Source: Paenibacillus sp. YN15
Lineage (GTDB): Bacteria; Bacillota; Bacilli; Paenibacillales; NBRC-103111
Length of the DNA stretch: 64,000 nt
Reading direction: 5' to 3'
Assembly: GCF_003285005.1 (NCBI RefSeq)
Contig: NZ_QMFA01000008.1
Span: 62,001-126,000 of the forward strand
A model generated the notes under the pieces. It was not told the origin of the DNA, ran no database searches, and saw nothing but the letters and a program-made list of their open reading frames with translations. Both the position numbers and the translations under genes were made by a program. Position 1 is the first letter of the stretch. Every line of letters starts with the position of its first letter. Below, in pieces: positions 1 to 7,157 of this stretch.

Positions 1-860
1 TCGTTGGGCTTGGCAGCGGGCCACTCCGGCTTTTCCTCTCCTGGAACATGAAAGCCGATAATTCCGCCGTAATCCGCCTTGATGCTTCCCCGTGTCCCCG
101 TAATTTCCACATATTCCTTCTTCATCCCCGTGCTGGCTGTGGAGGCTTCGATCATGCCTACAGCTCCGTTCCCATAACGGACCACCGCGTAGCCGTGATC
201 CTCCGTTTCAATGTCATGGTACGCCCGGAAGGTTCTGGCCGTAAGCACTTCCTGGTACCCGCCAGCCAACCACAGCACCATATCTAAGAGATGGCTGCCT
301 TGCTGCATGAAGGGGCCGCCGCCGTCCAGCTCCCAAGTGCCGTGCCAGGAGTCATAATACTCCTTGGGCCGGAAGTGCTTGATGACGGCGTCCACAACAG
401 TGATCCGGCCCAGTCTGCCGGAATCGATCCAGCTTTTCAACTCCCGGATATGGGGAATGAACCGCCTCATATAGGAAACTGCCAGCAGGACACGCTGCTC
501 GCGGCAGCTTTGCACCATCTCCCGCTGCCGCTCCGCCGAAATATCCAGCGGCTTCTCGCACAGGCAATGCAGACCTAGCCGGGAGGCTTCCATCACTCCC
601 TCATAGTGGAGGGCATTGGGCGTGCAGATTACCGCAGCCGTTGCCCGGGAACGCTCCGCCACCTCCGCGGCCGATGTGCCATAAACAGGAATGCCGTGCT
701 TTTGCGCAAACACCCGGCATTTCTCTGCATTCCTGCCTACCACTCCGGAGAGTACCGCCTTGTCCGGGAAACGTTTGATGGCGGAAACATACTTCTCACT
801 GATATTTCCATGTCCGATCAAGATGATACGTTGAAGATTCTCTATTTCACTCTTGTTCAC
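1..860 (-). CDS. Gfo/Idh/MocA family oxidoreductase (3' end off window)
   Basis: NAD(P)-dependent sugar or inositol dehydrogenase-type oxidoreductase. Reading leftwards, a GTG at 860-858 follows GGAGG by six bases and opens a frame that stays open to the window edge (about 286 codons seen; family length 330-380, so the C-terminus is missing). The start of the Rossmann fold reads IILIGHGNIS (residues 12-21), the family EKP motif is at about 102-104 (CEKPLDIS), and the substrate-domain signature GGGPFMQQGSHLLD follows. The gene overlaps the carbonic anhydrase gene by 14 bp, so the two are probably co-transcribed. The substrate cannot be told from sequence. Confidence 0.85.
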   Translation of the reverse strand, partial: MNKSEIENLQRIILIGHGNISEKYVSAIKRFPDKAVLSGVVGRNAEKCRVFAQKHGIPVYGTSAAEVAERSRATAAVICTPNALHYEGVMEASRLGLHCLCEKPLDISAERQREMVQSCREQRVLLAVSYMRRFIPHIRELKSWIDSGRLGRITVVDAVIKHFRPKEYYDSWHGTWELDGGGPFMQQGSHLLDMVLWLAGGYQEVLTARTFRAYHDIETEDHGYAVVRYGNGAVGMIEASTASTGMKKEYVEITGTRGSIKADYGGIIGFHVPGEEKPEWPAAKPN

Positions 861-1416
861 GATAGTCCTCCACAATAATCTCCAGCTTGCCTGTCTCCGA
901 ATCCATAACGCAGCCGTGTACAGGCACAGACTTGGGGAAAAGGGGATGCCTGCGGATCATGCGAACACTGTGCAAAACGCCGTCCTCCGCCTTTTCAAAG
1001 CCGCGCAGAAATTTTTCCATCCGGATACCGGAGTGCTCAAGGGTTTTAATAACAAGCGGGTCGATGCCAAATTCCATGAACTTATCCACGATCCGCCCCG
1101 GATCAATCTCGGTCATACCGCAGCCGTGATGGCCAATTACAATCACTTCCCGCGCGCCCAGCTCATACACCGCCACCAAAATACTCCGCATGGCGCTTCC
1201 GAAGGGCTGGGTCAGGATAGCCCCGGCGTTTTTGATGAATTTGGCATCGCCATTCTTCAGGCCCAGGGCCTTGGGGAGCAGCTCCATCAGCCTTGTATCC
1301 ATACAGGTCAGAATGGCCACCTTTTTGTCCGGGTACTTGTCGGTTAAGTACGCCTCATATTGCTTCTGTTGGACAAATTGCCGGTTAAACTCCGCCATAT
1401 TAGGCAAGATCGACAT
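847..1416 (-). CDS. Beta-class carbonic anhydrase (YtiB-like)
   Basis: Catalyses reversible hydration of CO2 in the cytoplasm. The 189-residue protein has the beta-class zinc ligands and catalytic dyad: C38-x-D40-x-R42 (CMDTR) and H96-x-x-C99 (HHGC). The surrounding sequence (NAGAILTQPFGSAMRS) is like the Bacillus YtiB family. I chose the ATG at 1416 because GGGTGAG lies just upstream; ATGs at 1434 and 1449 are alternatives with weaker sites. Its 3' end overlaps the downstream oxidoreductase by 14 bp. Family assignment is firm; physiological role (CO2 supply for carboxylases or pH) is inference. Confidence 0.92.
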   Translation of the reverse strand: MSILPNMAEFNRQFVQQKQYEAYLTDKYPDKKVAILTCMDTRLMELLPKALGLKNGDAKFIKNAGAILTQPFGSAMRSILVAVYELGAREVIVIGHHGCGMTEIDPGRIVDKFMEFGIDPLVIKTLEHSGIRMEKFLRGFEKAEDGVLHSVRMIRRHPLFPKSVPVHGCVMDSETGKLEIIVEDYREQE

Positions 1417-1592
1417 GGTGCTCACCCTTTTCATTTTTTTATTCTTCATTTTCGCATTCCCGGATGCTTCTGTCCACTGAGCTGAATCTATTCCCTCAAA
1501 AAAATAAATTCTTGCATACGTTACTTGTCCGTATCCGTGCGCATGGTAGCTTCATAGACTATCAGTATCAAAGAGAGAAAGGAGGAACTAAC

Positions 1593-1871
1593 ATGGCAAT
1601 TTCATTAGTATTCCCTTACAGCCAAGCGCCTGGTGTCGGCCAAGGTTATTATGTGGCCCAAGATCCTCTGGGAACCAGAGGCGTGGTAACGGTAGCCAGC
1701 ACAGCCGGCCCCGTTCACCTGGTCATCACCCGTTATAACGCCCCCACATTCGAATTCACCGTTCCCGCCGGCACAACATTCTCCGTCAGCATCGGCAATG
1801 TCCAAACCATCGGCCTCCTCGCCTTGGGCGCCCCCATCACTGGCGTACTCTATTATCTGATCGAAGCGTAA
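1593..1871 (+). CDS. Small beta-rich protein, possible Ena-type (DUF3992-like) spore appendage subunit
   Basis: A 92-residue protein with an excellent ribosome site (GAAAGGAGG, six bases before ATG 1593). It has no signal peptide, no membrane helix and no cysteine. Alternating hydrophobic and polar residues suggest an all-beta fold. The stretch FEFTVPAGTTFSVSIGNVQT resembles the jelly-roll core of endospore appendage (Ena, DUF3992) subunits, where a similar xFTVxAGxTxSxxxxNxxxI pattern occurs. Ena1A/B carry N-terminal cysteines, which are absent here, so it could be an L-Ena-like or unrelated beta-barrel protein. It is monocistronic, with a strong terminator 20 bp downstream. Confidence 0.45.
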   Translation: MAISLVFPYSQAPGVGQGYYVAQDPLGTRGVVTVASTAGPVHLVITRYNAPTFEFTVPAGTTFSVSIGNVQTIGLLALGAPITGVLYYLIEA

Positions 1872-1891
1872 ACGGGTTTCCTTGAACCTCA

Positions 1892-1931
1892 AAGAACCAC
1901 CGCCCTCTATGAGAGAGGGTGGTGGTTCTTT
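1892..1931 (+). terminator. Rho-independent terminator after the Ena-like gene
   Basis: Long perfect stem AAGAACCACCNCCCTC / GAGGGTGGTGGTTCTT with a short loop, followed by T residues on the plus strand; the A-rich 5' arm could also make it work in the opposite direction. Confidence 0.85.
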
Positions 1932-1966
1932 ACTATCTGACAAAGCATAAGCAACGAGGTGTTCAT

Positions 1967-2083
1967 TTAAGCCAAAATCGACCGTACATTCCGCAAAACG
2001 GCCTTCAAAAAGTCAGATTCAACAGGCACGTGGCCAACAACCTTTACCAGCCAAACGAGGTCGCCGCGCGCTGGTACACTCAA
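1967..2083 (-). pseudogene. MazF toxin remnant with large internal in-frame deletion
   Basis: Directly downstream of the MazE-like antitoxin, a TTG at 2083 overlaps its stop (TTGA) and opens a 38-codon frame: the start, VPARGDLVWL, matches the N-terminal beta strand of MazF/PemK toxins, and the end, GHVPVESDFLKAVLRNVRSI, matches the C-terminal helix. About 70 residues expected between them, including the RNA-binding core, are missing. The frame ends in TAA at 1967-1969. This is a gutted toxin left beside its antitoxin. The match is by eye against well-known MazF sequences. Confidence 0.6.
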
Positions 2084-2358
2084 ATGATTTCGTCTCCTTC
2101 AACGCCTAAGTCAACTTCTTCATGACGGGGGGAATCTGTCTTGATTTGAGATAACAGTGTTCTTAAATGGTTCCGCAATTCCATTGTTGACTCATCCGGT
2201 GTTTGCAAAGGGCGAAGTAAAATATGATTCTCAGGTGCAAGAATAATTTCCATTTCGGTCTCCTCCACCAGATTCATCCGTTTTAAAAACTGGTTTGGAA
2301 TGCGAATGCCACTACTGTTGCCCCATCGGCTGAGGGGCACTGTCGTTGTCATCAGCAT
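2080..2358 (-). CDS. MazE/AbrB-type antitoxin
   Basis: A 92-residue protein with an N-terminal SpoVT-AbrB swapped-hairpin DNA-binding domain: PLSRWGNSSGIRIPNQFLK is the diagnostic MazE motif (residues about 7-25). The C-terminal half is acidic and helical, as in antitoxins that wrap a toxin. ATG 2358 follows AAAGGAG. Expected role is to bind its own promoter and neutralise a MazF ribonuclease. Its toxin partner survives only as the 38-codon remnant at 1967-2083, so it is probably an orphan now. Confidence 0.85.
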   Translation of the reverse strand: MLMTTTVPLSRWGNSSGIRIPNQFLKRMNLVEETEMEIILAPENHILLRPLQTPDESTMELRNHLRTLLSQIKTDSPRHEEVDLGVEGDEII

Positions 2359-2395
2359 CCTGCTCCTTTTAGGGTTATGCTTCAATCCTATCACA

Positions 2396-2643
2396 TTATG
2401 ATGATTGCTTGACCATACGCTGGTGATCGTAACAATATATTTTTCCCTGAAACCGTTGGGAATTAGCTTTACAATAGCTCAATACTTTTGCACTAACCGG
2501 TTTGCCACAGAGGGCACAGACATGTTCATCAAGAAGAGGTTCGCTTAACTCGTTTAATTCACTTGATGGGGCAGAAGCCCTCTTATTATCCGCTCCCCAA
2601 CCGTAGCTGTCCGGCGAATCGTCTCAGGCACCATGTACGCCAT
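2396..2643 (-). pseudogene. Remnant of a NERD-type nuclease/helicase gene
   Basis: The minus strand begins with MAYMVPETIRRTATVGER (ATG at 2643), which I recognise as the N-terminal sequence of NERD-domain nuclease-helicase proteins of Bacillales. The frame stops after about 26 codons. A second open piece, ending at TAA 2396-2398, has a zinc-knuckle pattern, CALCGKPVSAKV followed by YCKANSQRF and GKIYCYDHQ. The whole nuclease and helicase middle is gone. Assignment of the second piece to the same ancestral gene is inferred from position only. Confidence 0.4.
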
Positions 2644-2752
2644 AGACTGTCACCCCTAACAATAAGTTCCTGTCGAATCTTAGTATAAACGATCCAGGCC
2701 TTTTTGGGGAGACATTTGTTAATCTTTGGGATGCGCGGCGGAGAAAAGCAAG

Positions 2753-2974
2753 CTAATCATCCGTTTCGACGAGATCAATGATCTCCCGGATATCTGTAAT
2801 ATTGAGGACATCGGCGATTCTTTCAATGTGGCTGAAGCTAATGCTTTCCCGCTTGCCGTTGGACAACTCACTTAATGCAGCATGACGGACATCAGAAAGA
2901 CGAGACAACTCTCGTAGCGAAATGTTGAATTTCTTGGTTAAGGCAGGGATTTTGACAACGACCTTCTTCGGCAT
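2753..2974 (-). CDS. Small XRE/Cro-family helix-turn-helix regulator
   Basis: A 73-residue single-domain DNA-binding protein of the lambda Cro/YozG type. The HTH reads LRELSRLSDVRHAALSELSN (about residues 17-36), followed by the ISFSHIERIADVLNI helix common in this family. The chosen ATG at 2974 gives the usual MPKKVVVKIP start; the reading frame continues upstream but without a ribosome site. It is divergent from the 3080 gene, and two near-identical palindromes lie between them, so it probably represses that gene and perhaps itself. Confidence 0.85.
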   Translation of the reverse strand: MPKKVVVKIPALTKKFNISLRELSRLSDVRHAALSELSNGKRESISFSHIERIADVLNITDIREIIDLVETDD

Positions 2975-2997
2975 CGAAAACACCACCCACTTAGCTG

Positions 2998-3055
2998 TTG
3001 ACTTTACGCATAAACGTACCATATAATCCAGTTATATCCGGTACGCATATGCGTA
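2998..3055 (+). promoter_or_regulatory. Plus-strand promoter with two operator palindromes
   Basis: TTGACT (2998-3003), an 18-bp spacer and TATAAT (3022-3027) make a good sigma-A promoter for the 3080 gene. Two related palindromes frame it: TACGCATAAACGTA (3005-3018, inside the spacer) and TACGCATATGCGTA (3042-3055, perfect, just past the expected start point). Their starts are 37 bp apart. They are likely binding sites for the divergent XRE protein, which would block this promoter. Confidence 0.65.
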
Positions 3056-3079
3056 TCATATGTATATGAGGTGATGAAG

Positions 3080-3340
3080 ATGGTCGAATTAATGAAGGAT
3101 TACAATGGAATGATTGAAAAAGAGGACAATCTCTACAAGGGAATCCAAGTATGCGAGGAATGCACGGATAATATATTGGATTACATCGCAGAAAAAGCAG
3201 ACTCCCTTCACATCTTAACCGCCGAAGCCATCCTTTCCGCGATCCATGTAATCATGAAGGATTTGCAGACAGAACTGCTGCATTTGCGGATTGAAAAGAA
3301 CATTTTGAGTCGGGAGATTAGCAGGCTGAGGGAGATGTAA
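3080..3340 (+). CDS. Unrecognised small coiled-coil protein
   Basis: An 86-residue soluble protein, start ATG 3080 chosen because GAGGTG ends six bases upstream (ATG 3074 is possible). The middle has two cysteines in VCEECTDN, and the last 30 residues (LQTELLHLRIEKNILSREIS) form an amphipathic helix typical of a short coiled coil. No known domain. It is read from a promoter that carries operators probably bound by the divergent XRE protein, and is followed by a terminator, so it is a single regulated transcript. Confidence 0.7.
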   Translation: MVELMKDYNGMIEKEDNLYKGIQVCEECTDNILDYIAEKADSLHILTAEAILSAIHVIMKDLQTELLHLRIEKNILSREISRLREM

Positions 3341-3362
3341 GAGAAGGTAATACGGATAAAAC

Positions 3363-3398
3363 AAAGGCGCCTTACTGAAAAATCAGTTAGCGCCTTTT
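3363..3398 (+). terminator. Terminator after the 3080 gene
   Basis: Stem AAAGGCGC..TTACTGA / TCAGTTAGCGCCTTTT with an AAAA loop; symmetrical enough to act on both strands. Confidence 0.8.
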
Positions 3399-3514
3399 CC
3401 GGTCTATAATAATTAATAATTTTCCATTTATAGATTCATATGGTTCGACAGGCGGTGACGTAATCAATCATTAGCCAATACGTTCAGTTCCTTCGCATCA
3501 ATCACCAGACCATC

Positions 3515-3748
3515 CTACTTTTCTCGCAATCGAAGTTTTTCGCGGGATGTATGGAAAAAACCGTACTCCCGATGGGGCTCAGCACGATGTAATTCGTAAT
3601 AACGCTTCATAGCAACAGTAGAATCGTCAAAACGATCTATGACAGTCACTTCGTCAACAAGCCAGAATCCCTCCTCCGAACAAGACTTTAATGCCTCGCA
3701 GACGACCCATTCATTTGGAAACTGTTCACGCACCTCATCCCATCGCAT
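3515..3748 (-). CDS. Uncharacterised 77-residue protein, often a partner of a retropepsin-like protease
   Basis: Starts MRWDEVREQFPNEWVVCEAL and ends with the conserved-looking HTSREKL segment. Proteins of this type in Bacillales commonly sit just before a clan-AA aspartic protease gene. Here the downstream minus-strand sequence (about 3464-3515) can be read as GLVIDAKELNVLAND followed by a stop, like the C-terminal tail of such a protease, so the partner may have been lost. ATG 3748 has a GGGGG site upstream. Function unknown; the partner link comes from recall of gene neighbourhoods and is not proven here. Confidence 0.6.
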   Translation of the reverse strand: MRWDEVREQFPNEWVVCEALKSCSEEGFWLVDEVTVIDRFDDSTVAMKRYYELHRAEPHREYGFFHTSREKLRLREK

Positions 3749-3786
3749 CTCTTTTACCCCCAAGTGAATGTTAGTGAAATAGTTGC

Positions 3787-4260
3787 CTACACCAACCCAG
3801 CTCCCGTATAACCCATGGCTTTATAACCCTTGACCCGCTTTTTGAACATGCTCATTAATACGGGAACTTGCAGATCCACATAATCGTAGATTTGGACCTC
3901 GGTTTTGTTGGAGTGGGAGCGGTGGAGACGACCCGCATATTGCTGCAAAGTGCCTTTCCAAGAGATGGGATGCACCAAGAAGAGAGTGTCCAGCCGTGGA
4001 TCATCAAATCTTTCGCCAATCAACTTGCCGGTTGCAATCAAGACTCGTTCCTCATGATCTTGAACGCTGGCAATTTGTTGCCGCAGGGCCTCCCGCTGTT
4101 TTTTGCCCAAGCCGCCGCGCATCACAATCACATTTTTCGCAAACTTCTCAAGTCGGTTTTGGAAGTATTCCACATGGCTTGTCCGCTCCGTCAATCGGAA
4201 TGACGCGCGTTCGACCGTTGATTGGCAATTTACAACGCAGGACGCTCGGGTCAAGCTCAA
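3787..4260 (-). pseudogene. C-terminal remnant of a DEAD/DEAH helicase (TOTE-type)
   Basis: Only the second RecA half of a superfamily 2 helicase remains: VIVMRGGLGKKQREALRQQ, then RVLIATGKLIGERFDD (motif V region), LDTLFLVHPISW and QYAGRLHRSH (motif VI with the arginine finger), ending MGYTGAGLV. The wording matches the helicase found in TOTE-type conflict systems. Homology begins near RLTERTSHVEYF; the roughly 15 codons before that and everything upstream are unrelated, and the MazG-like gene lies immediately beyond. Walker A and DEAD motifs are missing, so no ATPase can be made. Confidence 0.75.
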
Positions 4261-4295
4261 AAGACTATACCCTGTAATTTGGGCGTTACGGATTA

Positions 4296-4619
4296 TTAGT
4301 CATCCACATCAATCAGAAACAGCCTATCCTGAAAGCCGCCGCGGGCTTCCGTCTTCTTTTCACACAGCGTCTCAAGCTGCTCCCATGTCGCTCCATGCAC
4401 AGCAGCCAATGCCCGGATCACCTCCAGCAGATCGGCAAGCTCCTCCAGCGACTCCTCCGGACTTTGCGCAGCAAAATATTCCCGGGACTCTTCCCGCAGC
4501 TTCGTCAGCAGTTCCTTCCGGTAATCTTCTTCGTTTAAAATGGCAGTCCGGCACTGTCTCCCGGTTGCACGAATAATTTCGGGAATGCGGTCCCGAACCA
4601 ATTTATTATAAGTAGGCAT
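4296..4619 (-). CDS. MazG-like nucleotide pyrophosphohydrolase
   Basis: A 107-residue all-alpha NTP pyrophosphatase. The start MPTYNKLVRDRIPEII is typical of the small phosphoribosyl-ATP-pyrophosphohydrolase-like group, and the metal-binding helices carry EESREYF and EESLEELADLLEVI (E-x2-E and E-x2-D pattern, residues about 44-68). Expected to hydrolyse non-canonical or excess NTPs in the cytoplasm. ATG 4619 follows AAAGGAG by eight bases; the longer frame upstream has no ribosome site. It stands alone, between the helicase remnant and an unknown gene. Confidence 0.88.
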   Translation of the reverse strand: MPTYNKLVRDRIPEIIRATGRQCRTAILNEEDYRKELLTKLREESREYFAAQSPEESLEELADLLEVIRALAAVHGATWEQLETLCEKKTEARGGFQDRLFLIDVDD

Positions 4620-4712
4620 GGACAAGCTCCTTTTCAGCCATTGTGATGATTGTTTTTTGACCGTCGAGGCGATCCTTTCTGCCATTCACGCAATCCTGCC
4701 GCACTTGCGGCG

Positions 4713-5039
4713 TCATAACCTTCCGACGCTTATTTCAGCCATAAACTCATTTATTTTCTCCTGAATGGAGTGAATGTCTTTTGATTTAAAATAGGCTAAT
4801 GGCCCGCTCCAATAACCCAAACCATGCACACCCTCAGAAAATTCAGCTACGACAATGCAATATTCCCCTGAAGGTTTCGAAGCCGGGTACCATCCCAAGT
4901 CGATGATTCTATGATAAGTTTGATTTATTAAGATCAATAGATTTTCACTCAAATCATGCTCTAAGATGCCGCCATAAAAAAATTTGTTCCAGTCGACCTG
5001 CCAGCCGGAGGGGATTTTTAAAGGAACTAATTCCAACAA
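4713..5039 (-). CDS. Uncharacterised cytoplasmic protein (immunity-protein-like)
   Basis: A 108-residue protein starting MLELVPLKIPSGWQVDWNKF. This opening, with a later LGWYPASKPSGEY and a closing SIQEKINEFM, is shared by a widespread but uncharacterised Bacillales family that I associate with contact-dependent or WapA-type immunity proteins. No signal peptide, membrane segment or catalytic motif. It may be a free-standing immunity or housekeeping protein; that is inference. Confidence 0.6.
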   Translation of the reverse strand: MLELVPLKIPSGWQVDWNKFFYGGILEHDLSENLLILINQTYHRIIDLGWYPASKPSGEYCIVVAEFSEGVHGLGYWSGPLAYFKSKDIHSIQEKINEFMAEISVGRL

Positions 5040-5075
5040 AAGGCATCCTTTCTAAATTAAAGTCAAGTCCTTAAC

Positions 5076-5473
5076 CTACACCTTTCTTTCTTCTACATGC
5101 TCCTTCAAAATGTGAGCAAGCGTCTCCACTGAATATACGCCTTTTGCAATATCGACGATAAACTCTACTGCATATTCGCGATCCATTCGCAGATGGTAGC
5201 CATTTAGCATCAAAAATGCCTTAACCGCCAGATAGGCGGTGCGTTTGTTGCCATTGTGGAAGCAATGATTCTTCAACAGAGATTCCAGCAAAGCCGCAGC
5301 CTTGTCAAATAGAGTCGGGTAGACATCTTCTCCGAACACACTCTGCTGTGGCCTATTTACCGCGGAGTCCAGCAGGCCGTGGTCCTTCACTCCAGCCCGC
5401 TCAGGTTGTTCATTCGTTTCATCATGGAATAATGTGCGGATACAACCTCTTCTTTAGTTAAAAAAATCACCAT
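5076..5473 (-). pseudogene. Doc-type (death-on-curing) toxin gene broken by a frameshift
   Basis: The reading frame starts with ATG 5473 one base after the antitoxin stop and gives MVIFLTKEEVVSAHYSMMKR, the usual Doc N-terminus. It then goes out of frame near 5409-5415 and would end at a TGA. The other frame continues NEQPERAGVKDHGLLDSAV and carries the catalytic Fic/Doc motif HCFHNGNKR. A single short repeat AATGAAC where AATGAATGAAC would keep frame suggests loss of one 4-bp ATGA unit. The active site is intact but cannot be joined to the normal start, so the toxin is probably dead. Confidence 0.75.
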
Positions 5474-5474
5474 G

Positions 5475-5762
5475 TCATCTATCCCTTAGGTCCTCAAAAA
5501 TCCCCGTGTCCTCTTCAAACACGTCAAAGAACGCTGCAAGCACCTCCGACCGCACATGCTCAGGCAGTTGTCCTTGACGGACTTTTTTTAATACCACTTC
5601 TCCATACTCATGTTCCACAAATTCCACTTCATCCCCTTGTGAAACATTCAGTTTTTCAGCCAGTGCCTTAGGCAGACTGACCCCCAAGCTATTACCCATC
5701 CGCCCGACTTTGCGGGTAACCCGGAATTGTTTATCCTTCGTCACTTTGACCACACCATTCAT
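5475..5762 (-). CDS. AbrB/MazE-type antitoxin paired with Doc
   Basis: A 95-residue protein with an AbrB-like DNA-binding hairpin, VTRKVGRMGNSLGVSLPKAL (residues about 14-33), and an acidic C-terminal tail (FEEDTGIFEDLRDR) that would hold the toxin. The doc start lies one base past its stop, so they form one operon. The ribosome site before ATG 5762 is weak. Role: transcriptional autoregulator and neutraliser of the Doc kinase/AMPylase fold toxin, which here is frameshifted. Confidence 0.82.
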   Translation of the reverse strand: MNGVVKVTKDKQFRVTRKVGRMGNSLGVSLPKALAEKLNVSQGDEVEFVEHEYGEVVLKKVRQGQLPEHVRSEVLAAFFDVFEEDTGIFEDLRDR

Positions 5763-5828
5763 TGGTTTCTTTAAACCATATGGCTGAGCATCACGCGGCG
5801 ATTAACCCGCGGACAAAATGAAAGCAGC

Positions 5829-6971
5829 TTAATCAACAATAGAAACGATATATTCTCCGCGGCCCTCTCCTGACTTTATGACTCCGAGCTCTTTTAATCG
5901 GGAGATGTTCTTGGCAATGCTTGAGGGTGATGCCTCCAGAATATCGTCAAACAGATTTCTATGGAAGTTCTCGCCATCTTCCATTCGGCTAATCAATTCG
6001 AACATCGTTTTGGCATGCCCTTTTCCTAACAGTTCGCGCACATGTTTAATCCTGTCATAACGTTGAAGTTCCTTGAGCACCTTGGTTAGAGAAGCATTCA
6101 CACATTCCAGATAAAATATAAGGAAAGGCTTCAAGTCGCCTTGTGTTGCAGCCATAAGGGTGTCATAGTAATCCTCGATTCTTTTGTCGAAGTATTCCTC
6201 AACGCTGAATGCATCCTTAATGGTAGCAAGGTCAGGGTGGATTAAACCAACTAATGTAGAGAAAGCCCGAGCCGTTCTTCCATTACCATCTGGAAAGGGG
6301 TGAATATACGCTATTAAGTGATGGGTAACTGCGGCAATGATGAGCGGGTGAACTTTCTTATCATAGTGAATTTTTTCCGTTTCATAAGGGTTCATGAACC
6401 CGGTCACGCTAGTAAATAGCCAGGAGAAGTATGCCTGCATTAGCCGCGGAACTTCATCAGCTCCCGGAGGCTGATAACTGATGTGACCATCGCCATCTTG
6501 AAGGACTACGGGAATATTCCTGTAGCCTTCAGGGTATCCGGTTAAATGGTTCATTAATGTTTGCTGTATCTTTTTCAACACAGGTTCATCCATGTCAGAA
6601 AAGTCTTTGCTTGGATCTAAAGTATAAATAAACTCGTACGTTTCAAACACATTTTTAACTTCCAGTTGTGCTTTTTGCTTGATGGTTAGGGGATTTTTCT
6701 TGTAGCTTTGATAGAGTTGTTCCACTTCTTTAAACTCTAGTTTGTTTTGTTCAATCTTAGTCGTGAAATGTGCCGTTCTAACCATAGCATTACGCAAAAT
6801 TGTAGGCTTTAGAGGATGGCTCTTTAAACCCAATCTAGCCAGCGCTCCTATATTTCTTTCTGCCTCCAAGATAAGCTGCTGGACCTCGTAATCATATACA
6901 TTAAAACTGGGCCTATAGACTAAACGTTCCCCTGTGTTATCAAAGTGCTCATAGGCAAATAAATGCGTCAA
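5829..6971 (-). CDS. Fic family protein (putative AMP transferase)
   Basis: A 380-residue Fic enzyme. The catalytic loop HPFPDGNGRTAR (about residue 223) contains the Fic core HPFxxGNGR. An inhibitory-helix-like segment, HFTTKIEQNKL (about 67-77), resembles (S/T)xxxE(G/N) but has Q where G or N is expected after the Glu. The last 90 residues look like a winged-helix domain. It starts at TTG 6971, supported by AAGGTGGTG upstream. Expected to transfer AMP to a protein target, with self-regulation through the N-terminal helix. Not in an operon with the antitoxin gene, from which it is separated by 66 bp on the same strand, but read first. Confidence 0.9.
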   Translation of the reverse strand: MTHLFAYEHFDNTGERLVYRPSFNVYDYEVQQLILEAERNIGALARLGLKSHPLKPTILRNAMVRTAHFTTKIEQNKLEFKEVEQLYQSYKKNPLTIKQKAQLEVKNVFETYEFIYTLDPSKDFSDMDEPVLKKIQQTLMNHLTGYPEGYRNIPVVLQDGDGHISYQPPGADEVPRLMQAYFSWLFTSVTGFMNPYETEKIHYDKKVHPLIIAAVTHHLIAYIHPFPDGNGRTARAFSTLVGLIHPDLATIKDAFSVEEYFDKRIEDYYDTLMAATQGDLKPFLIFYLECVNASLTKVLKELQRYDRIKHVRELLGKGHAKTMFELISRMEDGENFHRNLFDDILEASPSSIAKNISRLKELGVIKSGEGRGEYIVSIVD

Positions 6972-7105
6972 TTCTTACACCACCTTTTTACACTAAAAAA
7001 TCCAGTATCCACGCTATTTTTCATATATATTAAGTATATTCAATTACACCTATTATGTACATGGATATTTACTCTTAAACCCTGCTTTATATATCATCAT
7101 ACAGC

Positions 7106-7133
7106 AAAAACCCCCAACCAAATGGCTGAGGGC
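7106..7133 (-). terminator. Terminator of the pectate lyase gene
   Basis: On the minus strand CCCTCAGCC / GGTTGGGGG stem with G-T pairs, followed by TTTTTGC, 25 bp after the lyase stop. Confidence 0.75.
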
Positions 7134-7157
7134 CTTCCTTCACTATATAACTATTGT

